Shown: positions 15,476 to 23,711 of the stretch, piece by piece
Layout: the number at the start of each line of letters is the position of its first letter
Position numbering within the stretch: the first letter of the stretch is position 1
Assembly (NCBI GenBank): GCA_031272805.1
Contig: JAISTC010000154.1
Coordinates: 1 to 41,728, forward strand
Direction of reading: 5' to 3'
From: Propionibacteriaceae bacterium
Lineage (GTDB): Bacteria; Actinomycetota; Actinomycetes; Propionibacteriales; Propionibacteriaceae
DNA length: 41,728 bases
The notes under the pieces: model-generated
Seen by the model: only the letters and a program-made list of their open reading frames with translations
Told to the model about the DNA's origin: nothing
The model's database searches: none
Translations under genes and position numbers: made by a program

Positions 15476-16380
15476 CCGAGGGGGCCCGCCGCTGCGCGGT
15501 CATCGGCTCGCCCATCGCCCACTCGCTGTCGCCCGTCCTCCACCGCGCCGCCTACCAGTGGCTCGGCCTGGACTGGCAGTACGACCGCCACGAGGTCACG
15601 GTGGCGGCCCTGCCGGCGTTCGTCGCCGGATTGGACGCCTCGTGGCGCGGGCTCTCCTGCACGATGCCGTTGAAAGAGGCGATCGTGGAGTTGGGCGTCC
15701 CGGACGCGACAGTCGAGGACCTGGGCGTGGCCAACACCGTGATCTTCGACGGCGCGCCCGGCGACCGGGTCAGCACCAGGATCAGAAACACCGACGTAGA
15801 GGGCCTGCTTGTCATCCTGAGCGCAGCGAAGGATCTCTCCTCTGATCAGGCAATCGGCCCGACCGGTCGACCATCAGGGCAAGAGATCCTTCGCTGCGCT
15901 CAGGATGACAGAGAAGGCGCTCAGGATGGCAGAGGCGGTGCCCTGGTCCTGGGCACGGGCGCGACCGCCACGTCCGCTGTGTATGCGCTCTCGCGCGTGG
16001 GCGTGACGGACGTGCAGGTCGCGGGCAGAAACCGGACCGCGCTGGCCCGCCTGGCCGAGAAGGCCGAACGCTGGGGCATGACCGTGACGGCGCAGACGCT
16101 CGACGGGCCCTGGGCGCCCGCCGGCCTCGCCATCTCCACGGTCCCGGCCGCCGTGGCCGCCGGGCTGGCGGACCGCGTGACGACGGCCGCCGCCGCGGTC
16201 GTCGACGTCCTCTACGACCCCTGGCCCACCCCCCTGACCGCCGCCGCCCAGGCCGCCGGCCGCCCGACGTTCACGGGCCGCGACCTCCTCGCCCACCAGG
16301 CCGTCGGCCAACTCCAGCTCATGACCGGCCGGACGGTCCCGGCCGACGTCCTGCTCGCCGCCCTGGCGGCCGAGCGCTAG
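15472..16380 (+). CDS. aroE: Shikimate dehydrogenase carrying an in-frame palindromic-repeat insertion
   Basis: The enzyme reduces 3-dehydroshikimate to shikimate with NADPH. The protein has 302 residues, about 25-30 longer than usual. The substrate domain starts [20 protein letters not shown]. The catalytic Lys lies in [10 protein letters not shown] (about residues 62-71), and NTDVEGLL closes the first domain. The NADP fold has [15 protein letters not shown] and the clamp [10 protein letters not shown]. Between NTDVEGLL and VLGTGAT lies an insert, [11 protein letters not shown] through EILRCAQDD, that is the translation of the dispersed palindromic repeat. It adds no stop and no frameshift. 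The start is GTG 15472, overlapping the mltG stop; the ORF track lists a longer shadow start. The other shikimate genes follow. The insert sits in an interdomain linker, so activity is probably kept (inference). Confidence 0.93.
   Translation: MTEGARRCAVIGSPIAHSLSPVLHRAAYQWLGLDWQYDRHEVTVAALPAFVAGLDASWRGLSCTMPLKEAIVELGVPDATVEDLGVANTVIFDGAPGDRVSTRIRNTDVEGLLVILSAAKDLSSDQAIGPTGRPSGQEILRCAQDDREGAQDGRGGALVLGTGATATSAVYALSRVGVTDVQVAGRNRTALARLAEKAERWGMTVTAQTLDGPWAPAGLAISTVPAAVAAGLADRVTTAAAAVVDVLYDPWPTPLTAAAQAAGRPTFTGRDLLAHQAVGQLQLMTGRTVPADVLLAALAAER
15810..15932. repeat. Dispersed palindromic repeat inside aroE
   Basis: A perfect 29-bp inverted repeat (15810-15838 and 15882-15910) surrounds 43 bp of unique sequence. 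It is followed by the tail motif GCGCTCAGGATGGCAG (15917-15932). The arms are the same as in the copy near rarA. The element is wholly translated as part of aroE, comparable in principle to the in-gene palindromic elements known from Rickettsia. Confidence 0.9.
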
Positions 16381-16397
16381 CCCTAGACTGGGGGATC

Positions 16398-17633
16398 ATG
16401 CTGCGCTATCTCACCGCCGGGGAGTCCCACGGCCCGGCCCTCGTCGCCACGCTCGACGGCCTCCCCGCCCACGTCCGGATCTCGACCGCCGACGTCCAGG
16501 CCGCCCTGGCCCGGCGGCGGCTCGGCTACGGGCGCGGCGCGCGGATGGCGTTCGAGGCGGACGCCGTCACGCTGCTCGCCGGGGTCCGCCACGGAGAGAC
16601 CCTCGGGTCGCCGGTCGCCGTCGAGATCGCCAACACGGAGTGGCCGAAGTGGCAGGAGGCCATGGCGGCCGACCCGGTTGACGCCGCCCGGCTGGCCGGG
16701 CTGGCCCGCCACCAACCCCTGACCAAGCCCCGCCCCGGCCACGCGGACCTGGCCGGGATGCAGAAGTACGACTGGGCCGAGGCCCGGCCCATCCTCGAGC
16801 GGGCCTCCGCCCGCGAGACGGCCGCGCGGGTCGCCCTCGGCGCGTTCGCCCAGGCGTTCCTCGACCAGGCCCTCGGCGTCCACATCCTCTCCCACGTCCT
16901 CGCCATCGGCCCCGTCGTCAACCCCGGCCCCCGGCCGGCCTGGGCCGACCGGGACCGCATCGACGCCGACCCCTGCCGCTGCGCCGACCCCGCCACCAGC
17001 GAGGCGATGCAGGGCCTGATCGACGCGGCGACCAAGGACGGCGACACGCTCGGCGGCATCTGCCAGGTCCTCGTCTTCGGCTGCCCGCCCGGCCTCGGCT
17101 CCCACGTCCAGGCCGACCGGCGGCTGGACGCCCGGCTGGCGGCCGCCGTCATGGGCATCCCGGCGATCAAGGGCGTCGAGATCGGCGCCGGCTTCGAACT
17201 GGCCACGTTGCCCGGTTCCGCCGCCCACGACCCGATGGCGCCCGCGCCGGGACCAGGGCCAGGCGCCATCGCCCGCCTCAGCGACCGGGCCGGCGGCATC
17301 GAGGGCGGCATGTCGACCGGCCAGGTCATTACCGTGACCGCCGCCATGAAGCCCATCGCCACCGTGCCCCACGCCCTCCAGACCGTCGACCTCGCCACCG
17401 GCCAGGCCGCGCCCGCCCACCACCAGCGCTCGGACATCTGCGCCGTCCCGGCGGCCGGCGTCATCGCGGAGGCCGTGACGGCGCTGGTCCTGGCGGAGGC
17501 CGCGCTGGACAAGTTCGGCGGCGACACGGTGGCCGAGGTCCGCGCGGCCGCGCGGCGCTACCGCGGCCGGCTGGCCGAGCGGGGCGTGCTGCCCGCCGAG
17601 TGGACGGCGCTGGGCGAGGGGGCGGGGGAGTGA
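16398..17633 (+). CDS. aroC: Chorismate synthase
   Basis: The enzyme makes chorismate from EPSP using reduced FMN. The protein has 411 residues. Signatures include [20 protein letters not shown] at the start, [26 protein letters not shown] (about residues 114-128), [15 protein letters not shown] and [14 protein letters not shown] (about residues 295-308). All match the actinobacterial type. It starts 17 bp after aroE, and its stop overlaps the aroK GTG by 4 bp. The C-terminal region ([16 protein letters not shown]) is conserved. Reduced flavin would have to come from a general reductase, since no dedicated one is visible here. Confidence 0.97.
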   Translation: MLRYLTAGESHGPALVATLDGLPAHVRISTADVQAALARRRLGYGRGARMAFEADAVTLLAGVRHGETLGSPVAVEIANTEWPKWQEAMAADPVDAARLAGLARHQPLTKPRPGHADLAGMQKYDWAEARPILERASARETAARVALGAFAQAFLDQALGVHILSHVLAIGPVVNPGPRPAWADRDRIDADPCRCADPATSEAMQGLIDAATKDGDTLGGICQVLVFGCPPGLGSHVQADRRLDARLAAAVMGIPAIKGVEIGAGFELATLPGSAAHDPMAPAPGPGPGAIARLSDRAGGIEGGMSTGQVITVTAAMKPIATVPHALQTVDLATGQAAPAHHQRSDICAVPAAGVIAEAVTALVLAEAALDKFGGDTVAEVRAAARRYRGRLAERGVLPAEWTALGEGAGE

Positions 17634-18148
17634 GCCTCGTCCTGGTCGGGCTGCCGGCGTCGGGCAAGTCGTCGGTCGGCGCGCTCGTGGCCCGCCGCCT
17701 GGGCCTGCCCCACGTCGACACGGACGAGTTCATCGAGCAACAGGCCGGGAGGGCCATCGCCGACATCTTCGCCGAGGACGGCGAGGCGGCGTTCCGGGCC
17801 CTCGAGACGGCCGCCCTGCGGGCCACCCTGGCCGTCCCGGACACGGTCGTGTCGGTCGGCGGGGGAGCGGTCATCGCGCCGGAGAACCGGGCGTTGCTGG
17901 CCGGTCACGAGGTCGTCTGGCTCGACGTCACGGTCGCGACGGCGACGCGCCGGGCGGGTCTGGCCAAGCTCCGGCCCCTGCTGTTGGGCGACGTCCGGCG
18001 GCAATTGGAGGTCCTCAACGCCGAGCGGCGGCCGCTGTACGAGGCCGTCGCCACCCACCGGATCGACGCCAACCGCCTCAACCAGCGCCAGGCCGCCACG
18101 GCCGTCCTCTGCGTCACCGGCCGCCTGGAAGGGGACGACCATGACTGA
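17630..18148 (+). CDS. aroK: Shikimate kinase
   Basis: The enzyme phosphorylates shikimate at O3 with ATP. The protein has 172 residues from the GTG at 17630, the usual length. Walker A is [11 protein letters not shown] (about residues 6-16). The shikimate-binding Asp is in HVDTDEFIE, the Arg in [10 protein letters not shown] and the Gly loop in [10 protein letters not shown]. The lid region carries RPLL. The ORF-track start at 17600 is inside aroC and lacks support. It overlaps aroC by 4 bp and aroB by 8 bp, consistent with strict stoichiometric expression of the pathway. Confidence 0.95.
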   Translation: MSLVLVGLPASGKSSVGALVARRLGLPHVDTDEFIEQQAGRAIADIFAEDGEAAFRALETAALRATLAVPDTVVSVGGGAVIAPENRALLAGHEVVWLDVTVATATRRAGLAKLRPLLLGDVRRQLEVLNAERRPLYEAVATHRIDANRLNQRQAATAVLCVTGRLEGDDHD

Positions 18149-19256
18149 ACGGACCGTCCGCGTGGCCGCCGAGCGGCCCTACGACGTGGCCGTCGGCGTC
18201 GGCGTCAGCTCCCGCCTCGCGGAGTGGACGGCCGGGCGCCGCGCCGCCGTCATCTACCCGGAGACCCGGCCGGAACTGGCCGCGCTCGCCACGGGCGGGA
18301 CCGGCGGCCCGCTCCGCCCCACCCTCATCCCCGTCCCCGACGCGGAGGCCGCCAAGACCCCCGCCGTCCTCGCCGCCTGCTGGGAGGCCCTGGCCGATGC
18401 CGGGCTGACCAGGGATGATGTCGTCGTCGGCGTCGGTGGCGGGGCCACCACCGACCTGGCCGGCTTCGTGGCCGCCACGTACCTCCGGGGCGTGGCGTAC
18501 GTCGCCTTGCCGACGACCGTCCTGGCGATGGCCGACGCGGCGGTCGGCGGCAAGACCGGCGTCAACCTGCCCCAGGGCAAGAACCTGGCCGGCGCGTTCT
18601 ACGAGCCGGTCGCCGTCCTCTGCGACCTCGGCCTGCTCCGGGGCCTCCCGGCCCGCGAGGTCTCGTCCGGCCTGGCGGAAATCCTCAAGGCCGGCTTCAT
18701 CGCCGACCGGGCCATCGCCGACCTGGCGGCGGCCGACCCGGCCGCGCTCCGCGACGTCACCTCCGACACGTTCGCCGACGCGCTGACCCGGGCCATCGCC
18801 GTCAAGGCGGCGGTGGTGACCAAGGACTTCCGCGAGGCCACCTCGGCCGGCGACGCGGTCGGCCGCGAGGCCCTCAACTACGGCCACACCCTGGCCCATG
18901 CCATCGAGCGGCGCGAGGGCTACGCCTGGCGCCACGGCGAGGCCGTCGCCGTCGGCATCGTCTGGGCCGCCCACGTCGCCCGGCGCCTCGGCCTGCTGGC
19001 GGCGGACGGCGTGACCTGGCAACGGGACCGCCTGGCCGCCGCCGGCCTCCCGGTGACGTACCGGGCCGACTGGGCCGACCTGCGGCCCGCCATGGCGCTC
19101 GACAAGAAGGCCCGCGGGACGACCCTGCGCCTGGTCCTGCTCGACGGCCTCGGCCACCCCGTCATCCGCGCCGGCGTCGACGAGGCCGTCCTGGCCGCCG
19201 CCCTGGCCGACCTCAGCCCCGACCGCCGTCCCCAACCCAGCCCCGAGGAGCCCTGA
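18141..19256 (+). CDS. aroB: 3-Dehydroquinate synthase
   Basis: The enzyme cyclises DAHP to 3-dehydroquinate using NAD+ and a divalent metal. The protein has 371 residues. NAD-binding motifs are VVVGVGGGATTDLAGFVA and LPTTVLAMADAAVGGKTGVN (about residues 92-143). The metal ligands are in SSGLAEILKAG (Glu), NYGHTLAHAIE (His) and YAWRHGEAVAVGI (His). The catalytic KN is in LPQGKNLAGAFYEP. It overlaps aroK by 8 bp, and its TGA shares a base with the next ATG (TGATG). No aroQ or aroD was seen in the window, so the dehydratase must be encoded elsewhere. Confidence 0.96.
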   Translation: MTERTVRVAAERPYDVAVGVGVSSRLAEWTAGRRAAVIYPETRPELAALATGGTGGPLRPTLIPVPDAEAAKTPAVLAACWEALADAGLTRDDVVVGVGGGATTDLAGFVAATYLRGVAYVALPTTVLAMADAAVGGKTGVNLPQGKNLAGAFYEPVAVLCDLGLLRGLPAREVSSGLAEILKAGFIADRAIADLAAADPAALRDVTSDTFADALTRAIAVKAAVVTKDFREATSAGDAVGREALNYGHTLAHAIERREGYAWRHGEAVAVGIVWAAHVARRLGLLAADGVTWQRDRLAAAGLPVTYRADWADLRPAMALDKKARGTTLRLVLLDGLGHPVIRAGVDEAVLAAALADLSPDRRPQPSPEEP

Positions 19257-19933
19257 TGTACGTCGCCGAACAATTCCAGATGCCCGGCGCGGACGCCCGG
19301 AACATGGTCCAGACCTCCCGCTACGGCAACCTCGTTACGGTCGCGCCGGACGGGCGGCCGGTGGCCACGTTCCTGCCCTGGGCGTTCGCGCCCGACCCCG
19401 ACCGGCTCCTGACCCACGTGGCCCGCGTCAACACCCAGTGGACCCATGTCAACGGCCCCGCCCTCGTCGTCTTCGACGGCCTCCACGGCCCGGTCGAGGC
19501 CGACTGGAAGGCCGGCTTCGACATCGGCCAGAGCTCGCCCGGCCTCGACTACGAGGCCGTCCACGTCTGGGGCGAACTGGTGGCCTCCGACGACCCAGCC
19601 GCGATCTTCGACTCGTGGGACCGCCTCATCGTCGCCCACGAGACCAAGCCCCGGACCGCCGAGATGGACCAGGACTGGCTGGCCCGCCTGGCCAAGGCCA
19701 CCATCGCCGTGGAGGTCCGGATCACGGAGGTCCAGGCCAAGTCCAAGCTGTCGCAGGCCCAGTGCCCGGCGGACATCCGCCACATCGCCGACCAGACCGA
19801 GCTGACCTGCCCGGCCCTGGCGGCCCGCATCCGGGAGGTGGCGTTGCCGTACGCCGAGCGGCGCGAGGCGCTCGTCGCCGGGGCGCGTCAGAGCGGGGGG
19901 TACACTATGCGCGGCACAAAGACGAATGATTAA
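19256..19933 (+). CDS. PaiB-like FMN-binding protein
   Basis: This is a 225-residue split-barrel flavin-binding protein of the PaiB/FMN-binding negative regulator group. MYVAEQFQMPGADARNMVQT, then YGNLVTVAPDGRPVATFLPW, ALVVFDGLHGPVEADWKAG, YEAVHVWGELVA and QAKSKLSQAQ follow the family pattern. The usual PSWY motif is replaced by ADWKAG. PaiB in Bacillus affects protease and sporulation genes, but many homologues are probably flavin enzymes or flavin sensors. It sits in translational overlap with aroB and 12 bp before efp. In many actinobacteria this slot holds an aminopeptidase gene, so this is a local substitution. Its role in this operon is unknown. Confidence 0.78.
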   Translation: MYVAEQFQMPGADARNMVQTSRYGNLVTVAPDGRPVATFLPWAFAPDPDRLLTHVARVNTQWTHVNGPALVVFDGLHGPVEADWKAGFDIGQSSPGLDYEAVHVWGELVASDDPAAIFDSWDRLIVAHETKPRTAEMDQDWLARLAKATIAVEVRITEVQAKSKLSQAQCPADIRHIADQTELTCPALAARIREVALPYAERREALVAGARQSGGYTMRGTKTND

Positions 19934-19945
19934 AGGAGACTTGTC

Positions 19946-20503
19946 GTGGCTTCGACGAACGACCTGAAGAATGGGATGGTGCTGGACCTGGACGGCCAGC
20001 TCTGGAGCGTGGTGTGGTTCCAGCACCACAAGCCGGGCAAGGGCAACACGGTAGTCCGGACCAAGCTCAAGCACGTCCTCACGGGGAAGGTCGTCGACCG
20101 GACGTTCAACTCCGACACGAAGGTTGACACGGCCCAGGTCGACCGCCGCGAGATGCAGTACCTCTACCACGACGGCGACGGCTACGTCTTCATGGACACG
20201 GAGGACTTCACTCAGATGCTGATCCCCGACGACACGGTCGGCGACGCCAAGAACTACCTCCTGGAGAACCAGACGGCGACGGTCGCGCTCCACGACGGCA
20301 ACCCCCTCTTCCTGGAGCTCCCGGCGTCGGTCGAGCTCGAGGTGACGTACACGGAGCCCGGCCTCCAGGGCGACCGGTCCTCGGCCGGGACGAAGCCCGC
20401 CACGCTGGAAACCGGCGTCACGATCCAGGTCCCGCTGTTCCTCACGACCGGCGAGCGCATCAAGGTCGACACCCGCACGGGCGAATACATCTCGCGTGTC
20501 TGA
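19946..20503 (+). CDS. efp: Elongation factor P
   Basis: EF-P relieves ribosome stalling at polyproline stretches. The protein has 185 residues in three beta-barrel domains: an N-terminal KOW-like domain ([20 protein letters not shown]), a central OB domain ([17 protein letters not shown]) and a C-terminal domain ([16 protein letters not shown]). The tip loop reads [14 protein letters not shown]. The lysine is present, but the following Asn departs from the proline I recall as common in actinobacterial PGKGP loops. The GTG start is preceded by a strong AAAGGAGA. Its end overlaps nusB by 8 bp. No epmA or deoxyhypusine-type modification gene was seen here. Confidence 0.96.
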   Translation: MASTNDLKNGMVLDLDGQLWSVVWFQHHKPGKGNTVVRTKLKHVLTGKVVDRTFNSDTKVDTAQVDRREMQYLYHDGDGYVFMDTEDFTQMLIPDDTVGDAKNYLLENQTATVALHDGNPLFLELPASVELEVTYTEPGLQGDRSSAGTKPATLETGVTIQVPLFLTTGERIKVDTRTGEYISRV

Positions 20504-20924
20504 GCCCCAGCCCAGCCACCGCTCCGCGCGCCGCAAGGCCCGGAAGTACGCCCTGGACGTGCTGTTCGCGGCCGACCTGCAGGAGGTCGACCCGACGGCC
20601 ATCGTGGCCCAGGGCCTCGTCACGACCCAGACGGCCCTCCCGGCCTACACGCGCGAGCTGGTCGAAGGGGTCTGGGACAACCGGTTCGAGGTCGACGGCC
20701 TCATCGCGGCCCACCTGAAACAGGGCTGGACGGTCGAGCGCATGCCCGCGGTCGACCGGGCGCTGGCCCGGATCGCGGTCTACGAGATCACGCACACGGC
20801 CACCCCGCCGGAAGTGGCGATCAGCGAAGCGGTCGCCTTGGCGGCCGAGCTGTCGACCGACACGTCCCCCGCCTTCCTGACAGGCGTCCTGGGCGCGGTG
20901 GCGCGGGCCCAGACCGCGGCGTAG
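20496..20924 (+). CDS. nusB: Transcription antitermination factor NusB
   Basis: NusB is a small all-helical RNA-binding protein that joins NusE (S10) at boxA in rRNA operons. The protein has 142 residues. Typical motifs are [56 protein letters not shown] and [13 protein letters not shown]. The GTG start lies inside the end of efp. It closes the plus-strand block that began at alaS. Its stop is only 5 bp from the stop of the convergent marR gene, leaving no room for an intergenic terminator hairpin. Confidence 0.95.
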   Translation: MSEPQPSHRSARRKARKYALDVLFAADLQEVDPTAIVAQGLVTTQTALPAYTRELVEGVWDNRFEVDGLIAAHLKQGWTVERMPAVDRALARIAVYEITHTATPPEVAISEAVALAAELSTDTSPAFLTGVLGAVARAQTAA

Positions 20925-20929
20925 CTGCC

Positions 20930-21388
20930 CTACCCGGCCAACTTCTGGCACAACTGCCGCAGGGTCTCCTGCTCCGCCAAACTGAGCTGGCCCGTGACCG
21001 CCGCCGCCACGTGCGTGCCGTGCGCCAGCCCCAACCGCCGTTGAGCGGCCTGCCCGGCGTCCGTCAACGTCACGAGGACCGAGCGCCCGTCCGCCGGGTT
21101 GCGCTGTTTTTCGACCAGGCCGCGGGCGGCCAGCCGGTCGACCAGCCGCGACAGGCCCGGCTGCGACAGCAGCACGGCCTGCTCGAGTGAGCCGACCGGG
21201 ACCGGCCCGCCCGCCTTGGCCAACGTGTAGAGCACGTCGTAGTCGCGCAACGTCACGTCGCCCCATTCGGGCGCCGCCGCGAACTGGCGCAACAGGCGCG
21301 TGTGGGCGGTCAACAGGGCCTCCCACGCCGCGTTGGCCAAGGCCAGGCCGGAGCCCTCAGAACCGCGGGTAGCTGATGGGCGTGACAT
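20930..21388 (-). CDS. MarR-family transcriptional regulator
   Basis: This is a 152-residue winged-helix regulator. The DNA-binding part is VTLRDYDVLYTLAKAGGPVP, then QAVLLSQPGLSRLVDRLAAR and EKQRNPADGRSVLVTLTDAG. The flanking helices form the dimer. ATG 21386-21388 overlaps the end of the flavin oxidoreductase gene by 32 bp but has GAGGA at good spacing, so the overlap is probably real and the two genes form one operon. MarR proteins of this kind usually sense phenolic or oxidising compounds. A near-palindromic candidate operator lies upstream of the operon at 22563. Repression of its own operon is the likely role. Confidence 0.9.
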   Translation of the reverse strand: MSRPSATRGSEGSGLALANAAWEALLTAHTRLLRQFAAAPEWGDVTLRDYDVLYTLAKAGGPVPVGSLEQAVLLSQPGLSRLVDRLAARGLVEKQRNPADGRSVLVTLTDAGQAAQRRLGLAHGTHVAAAVTGQLSLAEQETLRQLCQKLAG

Positions 21389-22544
21389 CGTCGGAATCCT
21401 CGTACGGGCTCGTCCCCGTCACGTTGTCGCCGCGGTTGGCGCGCGGGCGCGGCTGGCGCGGCGCGGCGTCGCCGTACTTCGCCCGGACCAGCGCCGCGTG
21501 GGTCGGCCCCGCCGGCACGTCCGCCCCGCGCCCGGCCGCCAGCTCCTGACGCAACACGGGCACGACCTCGCCGCCCAGCAATTCGAGCTGGTCGAGGACG
21601 GTCCCGAGCGGCAGCCCGCCGTGGTCGGCCAGGAACAGGAGGCGTTGGAAGTCGCCGAAGTGCTCGCGGAAGGTCAGGGTCTTGTCGATGACCTCCTGGA
21701 CCGAGCCGACGACCAGCGGCGTCGTGGCCTCGACCTCCTCCAGGGACGGGCCGCCGCCGTAGACCGGGGCGGCGTCGAAGTAGGGCCGGAACTCCTGCTT
21801 GGCCTGCTGCGACGTCTGACCGATGTACGCCTGGGCGCCCACGCCGACGATCGCCTGGCGGGCGCTGCCGTGGCCGTGGAACTCGAAGCGCTCGCGGTAG
21901 AACTCGACCAGGCGGATGAAGTGGTCCTTCGGCCAGAAGATGTTGTTGGCGAAGAAGCCGTCGCCGTAGAAGGCCGCCTGCTCGGCGATCTCGGGCGTCC
22001 GGATCGAGCCGTGCCAGACGAACGGCGGCACGTCGTCCAGCGGTCGCGGGATCGACGTGAAACCCTGGAGCGGCGTCCGGAACTCGCCGGACCAATCGAC
22101 CACGTCGTGACGCCACAACCCGTGCAGCAGCGCGTAGTTCTCCAGCGCCAGCGCCAGCGACTGGCGGATGTCCTGGCCGAACCAGGGGTAGACCGGGGCC
22201 GTGTTGCCGCGGCCGAGCATCAGGTCGACGCGGCCGTCGGCCAGGTGCTGGAGGAGTGCGTACTCCTCGGCGATCCGGACCGGGTCGTTGGTCGTGATGA
22301 GCGTCGTGGCGGTCGACAGGAGGATCCGGTCGGTCCGGGCGGCGATGGCCGCCAGCAGCGTCGTGGGCGAGGACGAGAAGAAGGGCGGGTTGTGGTGCTC
22401 GCCGATGGCGAACACGTCCAGCCCGACCTCCTCCGCCTTCTCCGCGATGGCGACGGCGGCCTGGATCCGCTCGTGCTCGCTCGGCGTCACGCCGGAAACC
22501 GGGTCACGCGTGACGTCGCTGACCGAAAAGATGCCAATCTGCAT
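21357..22544 (-). CDS. LLM-class (luciferase-like) flavin-dependent oxidoreductase
   Basis: This is a 395-residue TIM-barrel monooxygenase of the bacterial luciferase superfamily, which uses reduced FMN or F420. MQIGIFSVSDVTRDP opens the barrel. DVFAIGEHHNPPFFSSSP (about residues 43-60), RILLSTATTLITTNDPVRIA, LMLGRGNTAPVYPWFGQD and PPFVWHGSIRTPEIAEQAAF are the superfamily patterns. The last 50 residues (RQPRPRANRGDNVTGTSP) look disordered. ATG 22542-22544 follows GAGGGAG; the ORF-track start at 22586 lies in the promoter. The first gene of a two-gene operon with marR. The neighbouring thiol-related genes hint at oxidation of an S-containing or aromatic substrate, but nothing in the sequence fixes it. 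Cofactor preference cannot be read. Confidence 0.88.
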   Translation of the reverse strand: MQIGIFSVSDVTRDPVSGVTPSEHERIQAAVAIAEKAEEVGLDVFAIGEHHNPPFFSSSPTTLLAAIAARTDRILLSTATTLITTNDPVRIAEEYALLQHLADGRVDLMLGRGNTAPVYPWFGQDIRQSLALALENYALLHGLWRHDVVDWSGEFRTPLQGFTSIPRPLDDVPPFVWHGSIRTPEIAEQAAFYGDGFFANNIFWPKDHFIRLVEFYRERFEFHGHGSARQAIVGVGAQAYIGQTSQQAKQEFRPYFDAAPVYGGGPSLEEVEATTPLVVGSVQEVIDKTLTFREHFGDFQRLLFLADHGGLPLGTVLDQLELLGGEVVPVLRQELAAGRGADVPAGPTHAALVRAKYGDAAPRQPRPRANRGDNVTGTSPYEDSDDVTPISYPRF

Positions 22545-22562
22545 GAAGTGCTCCCTCGTAGA

Positions 22563-22582
22563 TATATGCGGATGCATGTATA
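22563..22582. promoter_or_regulatory. AT-rich imperfect palindrome, candidate MarR operator
   Basis: TATATGC-GGAT-GCATGTATA is an interrupted palindrome in an otherwise GC-rich region, about 18 bp upstream of the oxidoreductase ATG. Read leftward it contains TATACAT, a plausible -10 element. Its size and position fit a MarR dimer site that blocks the promoter of the oxidoreductase-marR operon. Confidence 0.4.
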
Positions 22583-22600
22583 CCACGGAGCGCGGCGTTT

Positions 22601-22619
22601 GTCATCCCGGCAGGATGAC
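22601..22619. terminator. Short hairpin downstream of the glutathionyl-hydroquinone reductase gene
   Basis: GTCATCC-CGGCA-GGATGAC forms a 7-bp stem 5 bp beyond the stop of the leftward gene. It is followed on the transcribed strand by AAACG, a weak A/T tract at best. GTCATCC/GGATGAC also resembles the ends of the dispersed palindromic element, so it may be a minimal remnant acting as a terminator. Confidence 0.4.
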
Positions 22620-22623
22620 GCGG

Positions 22624-23694
22624 TCAGCGCTGGGTCGGCGCGGTCCAGTCGACCGCGAAGCCGATCGGCACGAGGCGCCGCGGGTTCAGGTGGGGGTGGG
22701 TGATGAAGTAGTGGCGCTTGATGTGGTCGAACTTCGTCGTCGTGCGGAACGCCGGCTGCTGGTAGAGGAAGCGGGCGTAGTCCCACAGGTTGGAGTAGTC
22801 GACCAGGCGCCGGAGGTTGGCCTTGAAGTGCGTCACGTACACGGCGTCGAAGCGCGCCAGCGTCACCCAGAGCCGGATGTCCGCCTCCGTCAGCCGGTCG
22901 CCGAACAGGTAGGTCCGGTCCGCCAGCCGCCGCTCCAGGTCGTCCAGGGTCTCGAACAGTGCCGTCACCGCCCGGTCGTAGGCCGCCTGAGTCAGCGCCC
23001 CGCCGGCCTGGTACACCCCGTTGTTGACCGTCCGGTAGACCCGGTCGTTGAGCGCGTCGATCGCCTCCCGCAGGTCGGCCGGGTAGAGGTCGACCTCCGG
23101 GTGGGCCGCCCACTCGTTGAACTCGGCGCCCAGGTCGAGGGAGATGTCGGGGAAGTTGTTCGACACGATCTGGCCGGTCACGCTGTCCCACAGGACCGGC
23201 ACGGAGACGTGGCCCGGGAACCCGGGGACGGTCTGTTCGTACGCCTCGCGCAACAGCGTGAAGTGGTTGTACGGGTCGCCCGTCAGGTCCGGGCCCGGCC
23301 GGAACGCCCAGCCGCGCGCGTCGCGGATCGGGTCGACGACCGCCACCCCGACCACATCCTGCAGCCCCTTCAACTCGCGCACGATCAACTGCCGCTGCGC
23401 CCACGGGCAGGCGTAGGAGACGTACAGGACGTAGCGGTCGGGGGCGGCCGGGAAGTCCCCCGTCACGAGCGCCCCCGTCACGTTGTCCGGCGCCGGCCGG
23501 CGGTCGGCCGGGGGTTCTGGGGCCCCGGCTTTGACCCGGCCCTGGAGCGGGTAGGGCGGGCGGACGACGTCGCCGCCGGGCGTGTGGCTGAACAGGCCCT
23601 TGGCCGGGGTGGCGGGGTCGCCGTAGGCGGCGTAGACGTCGAAGTCGACGGGCGAGGCCCAGGGCGGCGGGCCGGGTAGGGTGCGGACGGGCAT
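22624..23694 (-). CDS. Glutathionyl-hydroquinone reductase-like protein (Xi-class GST)
   Basis: This is a 356-residue Xi-class glutathione transferase. These enzymes reduce glutathionyl-hydroquinones (YqjG/Ecm4 type). The thioredoxin domain has the active site YVSYACPWAQRQLIVRELKG with the catalytic Cys in CPWA (about residue 98). VPVLWDSVTGQIVSNNFPDI binds the thiol. The helical domain has LNDRVYRTVNNGVYQAG, then RTYLFGDRLTEADIRLWVTL and the terminal FDHIKRHYFITHPHLNPRRL. ATG 23692-23694 follows GGAAAGGA, placed directly after tRNA-Cys. The ORF-track start at 23775 reads through the tRNA and is wrong. Actinobacteria usually use mycothiol rather than glutathione, so the true thiol partner is uncertain. 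A paralogue lies at 28127. Confidence 0.92.
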   Translation of the reverse strand: MPVRTLPGPPPWASPVDFDVYAAYGDPATPAKGLFSHTPGGDVVRPPYPLQGRVKAGAPEPPADRRPAPDNVTGALVTGDFPAAPDRYVLYVSYACPWAQRQLIVRELKGLQDVVGVAVVDPIRDARGWAFRPGPDLTGDPYNHFTLLREAYEQTVPGFPGHVSVPVLWDSVTGQIVSNNFPDISLDLGAEFNEWAAHPEVDLYPADLREAIDALNDRVYRTVNNGVYQAGGALTQAAYDRAVTALFETLDDLERRLADRTYLFGDRLTEADIRLWVTLARFDAVYVTHFKANLRRLVDYSNLWDYARFLYQQPAFRTTTKFDHIKRHYFITHPHLNPRRLVPIGFAVDWTAPTQR

Positions 23695-23711
23695 GACGGG
23701 TTCCTTTCCGA

